In this document: positions 56,114 to 64,000 of the stretch, in pieces | Layout: each line of letters starts with the position of its first letter | Numbering within the stretch: the stretch's first letter is position 1 | NCBI GenBank assembly: GCA_030159075.1 | Contig: BROG01000517.1 | Location: forward strand, 124,001-188,000 | Direction: 5' to 3' | DNA length: 64,000 nucleotides | Source: Atrina japonica | Taxonomy: Eukaryota; Mollusca; Bivalvia; Pterioida; Pinnidae | Program-made: the position numbers and the translations under genes | Notes under the pieces: generated by a model | The model's input: the letters and a program-made list of their open reading frames with translations, nothing else | What the model was told of the DNA's origin: nothing | Databases searched by the model: none

Positions 56114-56230
56114 CATATTTTGTTGCTTTCAAAGCAAACCTCACATTGTTTTCCTTTTGACATGTGTAGGTCACACAATTTTCCACGCGCGTCTCTCCAA
56201 ATGATAGGCACCCATCACCCATTTTACAAC
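56114..56230 (-). CDS. Exon e of the repeated-module secreted gene (type 1)
   Basis: 117 nt, phase 1-1, with acceptor TAG at 56231-56233 and GTAAGG donor. It encodes CKMGDGC, then VENCVTYTCQKE, and pairs with exon a, which has VEKVCVTYMCKK. The short tail ends in KYG. Confidence 0.75.
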
Positions 56231-56544
56231 CTACAACAAAACGTACGTATTATCAGTATGTCTAAATATTATAAACATAATACCAAAGTGAATTGCTCAA
56301 TACGATCGTTTCTGTCAGTTAGACTTCTTCAGTTGAGCTCCAATTTTAAACAGATTTTCTATTGGGAAAGTGGAATAATACAAGGCCAAATAATAAACCC
56401 AGATTGCATAGTCAAATCCGTCTAAGAGTTATCACACTAAAAAGACGACTTTCTTAGCTTTTGAATAATTTACCATTCAAATATTGTTATAACAACGCAT
56501 GGCGGTTTACGTGTATTTCTTATCGTAATTTGACATTCCTGATC

Positions 56545-56611
56545 TCTGTGGTGGCTTAATTGGCTGTAGCGTTAGCTACGCATGTCCCGGGTTCAAATTC
56601 TTTCAGAACTT
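56545..56611 (+). mobile_element. tRNA-like SINE head remnant
   Basis: GTGGTGGCTTAATTGGCTGT resembles a polymerase III A box and GGGTTCAAATTC a B box, about 40 bp apart. No body or target duplication is clear. Confidence 0.4.
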
Positions 56612-57169
56612 TACTCTTTTTCGCTATGCGGTTAATTTAAAAATAAAAGAAATCAATAAATAAATTAATAAATTCCCAAAGGAACTGCTTCAAATTAAAA
56701 TTTAAGTCACCAAATTTACTCCTTCTCAAGTTCATCAACCTTTTTGTAATTTTAAGATGAAATATCATAGGATGTCGATGAAAAGTGACACTGTTACAAG
56801 TTTATTGCATAAAATTGTGAACATGAGTACCCTTAACGGTTCATAATACGCACATCATGAATAAATTGTGAAAAGGTTTCAGATCCGAACAAAAGTATTT
56901 TACAGCCTGCCATGGTGAACTTGACGTTTGAAGTATGACTTTGAGTCGAGGTCATGACACAACACCTAATTGAAGAAAGTTTAAAACGAGTCAGTTTTGC
57001 ATAGACGGATTGCAACAATGAATTCGACCTTTAAAATATGATACTGACTGAATTTGGTGACTTTTTGCCTGGGTTTATATTTACACTGTTCAGTAAAAAA
57101 ACAAATATTTTCATATTTTACCAATTCAATATCATATTTTGTAACTATTTGCATGTCCTCTGTAATTAC

Positions 57170-57298
57170 CTTTTGAATATGTTTCGATTGATCTTTCGAA
57201 ACCTCGTTTTGTCTCCTTCACGATACATTTCTTAAAGAAGCACTTGTCGATGTCCCACTGTTCCCCGCCTTCTTTACAGGTATCCCCCCAACGGCAGC
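57170..57298 (-). CDS. Exon d of the repeated-module secreted gene (type 4)
   Basis: 129 nt, phase 1-1, with acceptor AAG at 57299-57301 and GTAATT donor. It encodes CRWGDTCKEGGEQW and CFFKKCIVKETKRGFERSI. It is the duplicate of exon h and closes the first four-module set. Confidence 0.78.
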
Positions 57299-57584
57299 CT
57301 TAGAATAAAACGAAAACTGTACAAATAATAAACAACTATTATATCAACAACAGGATAACAATTCCAGAATAAGGTTGGTTCATAATGGAGTGCGGACAAA
57401 AATTCAAATATGTTATTTAAAAATAGCAGCATCATTTTATATCCACGTCAGTGTGATATGTGTTTTGAATCAAGGTGGTGTTTAACAAAAACGTTTGAAT
57501 TGGCATTTGAGTTTTGAAAAATTAAACTATAGTCAAGGATGTGGATTTTGTATAAAACATAGATGAGTAAAAATGACAAATTAC

Positions 57585-58000
57585 CAATGGATAATCAAAA
57601 CTCCAAGCCCATTAGAATACGACGAATTAAATGAACAAATGGTCTCAACACGAAGAACAATTGCGAATACCATATGGGATGGGACCAGGTGTCCGGAAGG
57701 AGTCAGTACCATCTGCTAGAATGCCACATCTGTCGCAAATGTTACCTCTTTAGTTCGACGAAAAAGTCAAATTCGGTGAAAATGTCATCAGTTAGTATAT
57801 ATTTTAATACTGTAAATCTGTGAAAAACCGAATGCTTTTCATATTATAGTATCCACCGTGACGCCTTATTTAATACAGTTTCTGGAATAAGTCATTGCAT
57901 ATTATTGCTAAAGGTTATAATCAATCGGTACATTTGGTAAAGAGTTCTGCTAAAGGTTTTGGTGGAACATTTGCTGGATCCTGCAATATACCTTTTTATG
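57585..58000 (-). mobile_element. Second-family Penelope fragments
   Basis: The part at 57590-57790 matches the 3' region of the element at 50640-50950 in the same orientation. The part at about 57880-58000 carries the GGTGGAACATTTGCTGGATC block, which is the Penelope RT segment IAGSSKCST on the minus strand. It is an internally deleted, intronic insertion in the c-d intron. Confidence 0.65.
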
Positions 58001-59440
58001 ACACTTCAACTCACAATAATGAGCTAATTTAAAAGCTGATTTTTCTGCAGTTGAACCTATTTTTTTCAAGGTAGTGAGTGATGTAAAAGTAGATTTAACT
58101 GGATTTTTCCTGATTTTTGTGTAGTAGTTTGAAATAACTGTCAAGAATCTTGGCTTAACAGAGAAAAAAATTTGTTTAAACTAGTAAGTAACTAGGTTTA
58201 ACGACACAGAAATTTCACTTATGTTTATTTATGTGATTTTGGCGTAGATAAACTTGGTTTTTCCTTAATCTGACTAGATTTTTATCCAGAGCAAAAATTA
58301 GATTTAACCTCCTTTCGTAATTTCAAAGCAATGCTTCTATCTTTTCTCCAGATAATGCGAGTAAATAAGAAAGGCTAGGTTCAACTGGAGAAAAACTAGG
58401 TTGTTGGTTGTTTAGATAATGAATTACAACATACGAAAAATTCCTATTTCAAGGAAATACTCATTTAAAAATGTTTATATCAAGAGTTATTCTTCAAAGA
58501 AATATCATCAACACTGACCAAAACCGTGCGCACTTAACTTGTATCGTCAAATGTCTCCATATTTCAATCACCCTCTAGCGATACATAATTGCTTTGAACT
58601 TGTGCTGCCTTTATTTTTGCAATTTCAGATAAACATGATGCATGATATCATGAAACAGATCGTCATGACTGTGTGATGTTGAAAACGTGTGTAACACGTG
58701 GACAGTTATACTGATGTTTGTAACTGACAATATGCAGAGTATTTGATTCAAGGACTATATATGAATATATATCTTTTATATTGCCCTTTATCAGCTATGG
58801 CATATTTTTAGCTCTCATCATCAATTTAAATAACGTATTTTAACAAACATCATATCTTCATTTTATCTTTTTAAAGAGCACCTATAACATATTATTAATA
58901 TCTAATAATATCATATATTAGGGTCATATCTTATGGGTTGTCGGATTTATTTATGGATGCCACGGAAGTTTCAGTTGAAAACACGGCTATTAATTTTCCG
59001 GCAATGGACAATAATTCCAAAAATAATCAACAAATCAAATGAATATTAAACAATGAATCATACATCAAACTGCAAATTTGTCATGTTTTTATCTAATTTG
59101 GAGTCTTGTTTGTCTATTAGTCTGGCAAATTTATCATGTTTTTATCTAAATTCGAGTCTTGTTTGTCTATTAGTCTGACTGTTTTCTGTATATGTCGATA
59201 AAGTTACGTAACATGCTAACGAAAATGCATCATTTGATTGTATAGCAAAATTGTACAGGAATTTGTTGTGACACTTTTATGTCTCTTATAATAAATTTTT
59301 AGCATGCAATATTTCTTTGTATAGACCTGTATTGAGTTTATGTGCCTAAAACAAACGTGATAGCTCGAAATCAGTGTGAGTTACACGGATACGAAAAGAG
59401 TAGCATATATGTGTGATATAACGACAAACAGTCAGAAGGT
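58001..59440. other. Intron c-d, no gene seen
   Basis: AT-rich. The block at 58515-58805 is related to 62625-62850, with shared stretches such as ATTTCAATCACC and GACTGTGTGATGTT. Confidence 0.45.
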
Positions 59441-59445
59441 CAGAC

Positions 59446-59477
59446 AGACAGACAAACAGACAAACAGACAGACAGAC

Positions 59478-59568
<91 letters not shown>

Positions 59569-59629
59569 AAGATAGATAGATAGATAGATAGAAAGACAGA
59601 TAGATAGATAGATAGATAGATAGAAAGAC

Positions 59630-59672
<43 letters not shown>

Positions 59673-59735
59673 AAGATAGATAGATAGAAAGATAGATAGA
59701 TAGACAGACAGATAGACAGACAGAAATAGATACAT
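59446..59735. repeat. (GATA)n microsatellite
   Basis: Long imperfect GATA/GACA array; the YLSIYLSI minus-strand frames are artefacts. A related shorter array lies at 60058-60186. Confidence 0.95.
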
Positions 59736-60057
59736 AAATAAATAGAGAAATAAATAGAGATATAGTGGGATAGATTAATAGAATATACCCCTACCTTGAG
59801 GGTATGACAAAGGAATCTCAATGCCAGGGTAAGATTCTTTAATGACAAACCCCAGGTTTGCCGGTCATTTCCTCAAGGTAGGGGTTGATTATTTTTCTCC
59901 CATTTCTTAAATATATGTCTATGAGGGTTAACGCATGATCTACATTTCTATATAGATCTATGCATATATGAGTATATCTGACATAAATATGTACTGCATT
60001 GTGGAAGCTACAGAAGTTCTACGTCATAACGCGTGTGTAACTCTGTGAATATGAGAC

Positions 60058-60186
60058 ATAGATAGATAGAAAGAAAGATAGATAGATAGACAAATAAATA
60101 GACAGGTAGACAAATAGATTTAGACAAAGATAAATTAATAGAAAAATAAATAAATATATAGTGGGATAGATAGATAGATAGATAGA
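60058..60186. repeat. (GATA)n-rich tract
   Basis: GATAGATAGA units interspersed with AAATA, ending in TAGTGGGATAGATAGATAG, a context also seen at about 59760. Confidence 0.85.
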
Positions 60187-60280
60187 TCTCATCGTCGCAT
60201 TCATAATCTTTGGACATGAATCACATCTCTTCATCTTTTTTTTTTAAATTCAAGTTATTTGATTGACACAAATGTATTAC

Positions 60281-60412
60281 CTGCTCCAACAAGGGCCGTT
60301 TTAGCATACCAGCTATTTCCTCGACGCTCCACTTGGCACTGGTATGTCGCACATCCCACCGGTTCTGTCCATTTACTAAGGTGAAGTCTACACTCCCCGC
60401 CGATTTTACAAC
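60281..60412 (-). CDS. Exon c of the repeated-module secreted gene (type 3)
   Basis: 132 nt, phase 1-1, with TAG acceptor at 60413-60415 and GTAATAC donor. It encodes CKIGGECRLHLSKW and GCATYQCQVERRGNSWYAKT. It is the duplicate of exon g and identical in length. Confidence 0.8.
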
Positions 60413-60939
60413 CTATGAGACACAAAGCAATACACGTTTTTTGTTTTTACGCAATTCAAAAATAATTCATGAATGTATTCTTTGACCTAAATAGGTAAAA
60501 CGAGAAAGAGAATAAATTGATGAATTCAGAAATGATAATCGTTTTAAGCACGAACAGCGTAAAGTTCGCGAATAAGCACGTGTCTTTTAATTGGATAAGA
60601 ACAATAATTGTAGTACAGGGAATTTTGTTTACATAATATTTTCACATTTTCTAAAGAATTATCTTTTTATCATATGTCTTCTGTAATAAACTTGACAACA
60701 ACGAAAACGATGTTATAATAAGAATGAGTATACTTTTCACAATCTTGATTGCTCTGTTGTAGAAATTAAACTACATGTACATATATATTAAATTATGCCC
60801 TCAAGTTTAAGTCAGATATTTGATATTTAGACTGATTTGTCTATGTTTTACAAACTAGTAATGATGAGCTATAATAAGGAATCATAAACTCATGGTTTGC
60901 CAAACAAAGATGAAAAGGCATGACATTTTAAACTATTAC

Positions 60940-61059
60940 CTCCATTTACTATAATCATTTGTGGGCGATTGTTGACCATTGTACATTTCCTTTGATAACA
61001 TTTAGAATCTTGTATTGTCGCCCCTGCCTTTACACAACCTCCTTTTCCATCGTTGCAAC
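60940..61059 (-). CDS. Exon b of the repeated-module secreted gene (type 2)
   Basis: 120 nt, phase 1-1, with CAG acceptor at 61060-61062 and GTAATAG donor. It encodes CNDGKGGCVKAGATIQDSKC and CYQRKC. It is the duplicate of exon f and identical in length. Confidence 0.8.
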
Positions 61060-61114
61060 CTGAAAAGTTATTCAAATGCATTAATTAATCTTTAAAAACA
61101 CTAACAAAAGTTAT

Positions 61115-61426
61115 CATCGCTTGCTTTGTGGTGAATCGTTCGACTCGCTAGCGGACGGTGACGGGTTCGATTCGCGGTACCGGGTCATACTAAAGTCATG
61201 AAAATGGTAGTGGCTGTTCCTTTGCCAAGCGCTCGGCATACCAAGTGAATGTCCCAGGTCTTTCCAATGAGACTTAAAACCGAGATGTGGCACGTAAAAA
61301 ACCCTCACATAAGCGCCAGTCCATAGAGTAGACCAAAATTTGAAGCACTTCACCTTAAGCTGGTGACATCTCAATATAAGTTTTTACAGGATGTAAAACA
61401 ACAACCAACCAAACAAAAACAAACCC
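61115..61426 (+). mobile_element. tRNA-derived SINE with 8-bp target duplication
   Basis: The head shows A-box-like GTGGTGAATCGTTCGACTCG and B-box GACGGGTTCGATTCG. The body includes CACGTAAAAAACCCTCACAT and ends in an (AACC/AAAC)n tail. AAAGTTAT flanks both ends (61107-61114, 61427-61434). It is inserted in intron a-b, antisense to the host gene. Confidence 0.85.
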
Positions 61427-62336
61427 AAAGTTATAGTTTTGCAAAAATTGGCAAAAACTAAATGTTCAAGACGATCACTACTGCCAATAAGACTTCCTCC
61501 GTTCACCTGGAATCTAAAGAAAGATGTAGTGATCCGAACCAAACATACAAGACCAAATTATAAACCGAAATATATTCCGAAATTCGTCTACCGCTGTAAA
61601 AAATAATTATTTTGGCATTTCAAGAGTTTGAAATTTAAACGGTACTATCAATACAGATTATTACTTAAAATCCCTAGTACCTGGTATTTTCGGTACCAGT
61701 GATAATCGTCTACTAAAGTAAAGTAATATTTAGCATTGATAACATAGATAGTAATCTTTTTACAGTGGTTACTCTTAGACACATTTAGCTATACATTTAG
61801 ATTCATCATTTGGCATTGTATGATACAACTTTCCCTTTAGGAAATCTGTTTAAATCTGAGATCAACTGATGAAGTCTAATTGACAAAAATGATCGTCTTG
61901 GTCAATATAACTTTTGTATTATGTTAATGATGTTTACGACAATCAACTTGTACAGAAATACGACTTATTGTTACTATGACATAAATATACAGTTTATGTT
62001 CACTATAATTGGAGAAAGCAAAACTCAACTTCACCTTTAGGGCTGGTTAAAGAGAGCCAGCATCTTGTTATATCATTGGTAATTTTTTACTGTTTTATCA
62101 CACCGAAGCAGACATATAACACTTTTCAATAGTGCTTTATTTAGGGTTTATCAATATCCAGGATTACGTTGGCACTGATTGCCCGAGTCAAAACGTCCTC
62201 ATGGGAATAAGGCCTCAAACTTACAGAACGATATACATGGAAATATAAATTTCCGTTAGATTTGAGGGAACTTTCTAGTTTTGATGATTGTTTCTATATC
62301 AAGAAAAATCAGCAGAAGAAAAATATACTTCTGTAC

Positions 62337-62453
62337 CGTAACTTGTTGGCTCTAAATTGTATGTGTTATCACTATTCTTTTTACACATGTAAGTCACACA
62401 AACTTTCTCTACTGTCTTCCCTGGGGATATGCATCCGACGCCCCATGAACACC
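62337..62453 (-). CDS. Exon a of the repeated-module secreted gene (type 1)
   Basis: 117 nt, phase 1-1, with acceptor CAG at 62454-62456. The donor is GTACAG, weaker than the others; reading through would reach a TGA at 62299, so a terminal-exon alternative is possible. It encodes CSWGVGC and VEKVCVTYMCKK. Gene level: eight exons a-h on the minus strand each encode one module of about 40 residues with cysteines C-x5/6-C-x10-12-C-x4-C, in the order 1-2-3-4-1-2-3-4. All exons are phase 1-1, so they can be duplicated or skipped without frame change. There is no signal peptide in the window; the 5' end lies beyond 64000. A secreted protein is inferred from the cysteine pattern. Function unknown. 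Confidence 0.7.
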
Positions 62454-62904
62454 CTGAAAACATTGTAGGATATTTATGACACATCAAAATCACTTAAATA
62501 CAATTTTACAGAATTAATAGTTAAATTAGTTTATTACATCGTAAGAAAAAAATATTAGTTATCGATCTTTGTTCATAACATGAGTTATGCTTCACAAGCG
62601 TACTCTTTAACATTGAATAAAACCAGGCGCACTTAAATTTTATCGTTACGTTGTCTCCAGATTTCAATCACCTTCCCGCCCTACCCATTTGATTTGGACC
62701 TTGTACTGTCCTTATTTTTGTCTAATCTCAGATAACTAGGCTGTATTATTGGAAAGAAGAGTTCGTCATGGCTGTGTGATGTTTGAATATGTGTGTGATG
62801 AGGACATTATTGATTACATGAGTTATTTTCCCTTTAATTGCTATGGCATACTTCACCTACGGAAGCGTATTAGGGTCACCATCATTTATTTTTATTTTTC
62901 GTTT

Positions 62905-63190
62905 TGCCAACTTTAAAGTTGGCTTTTCCAACTTTTTTCTTGGAATTTCCGACTTTTTTCTTGGCTTTTCCAACCTTTTTCTCGTTTTGCCAACTTTAAA
63001 GATGACTTTTCCAACTTTTTTTCTCGTTTTCCAACTTTAAAGTTGACTTTTCCAACTTTTTTTCTCGTTTTGCCAACTTTAAAGTGGGCTTTTCCAACTT
63101 TTTTTCTTGGGATTTCCAACTTTTTTTCTCGTTTTGATAACTTTTAAGTTGGCTTTTCCAACTTTATTCTTGGCTTTTCCAACTTTATAC
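62905..63190. repeat. Minisatellite of CTTTTCCAACTTTTTTTCTC-type units
   Basis: About five units of 55-65 bp built from CCAACTTTAAAGTTGGCTTT and CCAACTTTTTTTCT blocks. The unit contains the palindrome CCAACTTTAAAGTTGG. The lysine-rich KVGKREKK frame on the minus strand is an artefact. Confidence 0.8.
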
Positions 63191-64000
63191 AAGTGAAATC
63201 TTATGTATTCCTATCAAAAAGATAAGTGTATCTGTACGCATTAAAGAAACAATGGAGCATTCAGCTTATGTCTGCTGAATTTCTCTTTCTTTTCAGAGTT
63301 AATCAGTTTGACAATAGAATATTTTTGAAGAATAAAGATGCCCCAATTCAGTGTCTGCAAGTCAGAAATAACCTTTCATAAAAAGATTCCGGGGGAGAAT
63401 ATACTCCCTAACATTTATTTGATATGCATTATGTTTGCTCAGATAATCTTCTTTTTAGATGTATAATCAATGTGAAATATTAGCAGTTGGAGGCTTAATT
63501 TCATTTCTGGGTGCTGATAAAACCACTAACACTAATTCGTGTCAATTAATGTAATGCACAGTAACCAGAGTCTTTAGTTAGTATATATTTATGTTAATCC
63601 TTTAAACATGTCTAGATCTGCCACTACGTTACACTACATTCTTGATCATAAAGTCCAAAAACTGAAAAAATCTGTCTTTAAAAAGATTTAAAAATCTTGT
63701 GACGTAGTGAAAACAAATAATCTGTGTTGACAAAATTTGCAATGATGTCCCAAAAAGTCGTCCCCTGAAGTTATTTAAGGCTTTAAGCAACATGTTTAAT
63801 TTATTTGTATCAATGCCTCATTTCACCAAATATATGCACAATTTCTGGTAATATGAGTCACTACCATATATTCTCAGGGTAGTTTCGATGTAGATGTATC
63901 ATCATTTTCCTTTTAACTCCACCATTATAGCGATGAATCGCCTTATTGCTTAGTAATTGTACGTTTCGTGATATTTTACACAGTATCTTAAATTGAAAAC
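63191..64000. other. No gene seen
   Basis: AT-rich sequence up to the window end. On the minus strand the upstream exons of the repeated-module gene should lie beyond it. Confidence 0.4.

Noticed and set aside
59346..60234. Long minus-strand YLSIYLSI frames
   Set aside because: Artefacts of the GATA arrays.
61120..61170. A tRNA gene on the plus strand
   Set aside because: It is the head of a SINE flanked by AAAGTTAT; the acceptor stem is not paired.

Overview
This is an AT-rich nuclear segment from an invertebrate animal, most likely a bivalve mollusc. Spliced genes, tRNA-derived SINEs, many Penelope-like retroelement fragments, MITEs, microsatellites and a complete-ended Polinton point that way. 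The species cannot be fixed from sequence alone.

Host genes are sparse and all lie on the minus strand. (1) A two-exon gene (6506-6425 joined to 1886-1744) encodes a 74-residue secreted, cysteine-poor protein. Its intron holds a Naiad-type Penelope element, and a second copy sits just upstream of its promoter. (2) A SWAP70/DEF6-like gene (CDS 30762-28315) has a PH domain, three good EF-hands and an unrecognised C-terminal domain, plus a non-coding first exon and TATA box near 31.4 kb. (3) A multi-exon gene (eight exons between 62453 and 52005, and a probable ninth at 47824-47690) is built from phase 1-1 exons, each encoding one four-cysteine module. The eight exons form two successive sets of the same four module types, which is an old tandem duplication. 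It is open at both ends.

The centrepiece is a 14,054-bp Polinton/Maverick (32378-46431). It has 210-bp terminal inverted repeats differing at only two positions and is flanked by TTTTA. It carries protein-primed-type family B polymerase, retroviral-type integrase, A32/FtsK-like packaging ATPase, double-jelly-roll major capsid protein and about a dozen small or structural proteins, several with membrane segments. Most long genes carry one or more frameshifts, and two have nonsense codons. No adenovirus-type maturation protease is visible, but the polymerase N-terminus looks like an OTU-type cysteine protease domain. The layout is compact and virus-like, with divergent gene pairs sharing 18-45 bp promoters and convergent genes with overlapping ends.

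The rest is repeat-rich. Naiad-like Penelope copies or fragments occur at about 2.9-6.0, 6.6-8.5, 9.7-10.0, 12.1-12.4, 13.0-14.1, 16.4-17.8, 18.3-19.2, 24.9, 27.9-28.1 and 48.6-49.1 kb; a second Penelope family lies at about 50.6-51.3 and 57.6-58.0 kb. A 43-bp satellite of about 23 copies (12982-13997) was amplified from the Penelope 3' region. A 1.8-kb foldback element (20479-22303) has arms made of 20-22 bp repeats and a SINE in its loop. Host genes and transposons show no functional link beyond insertion.
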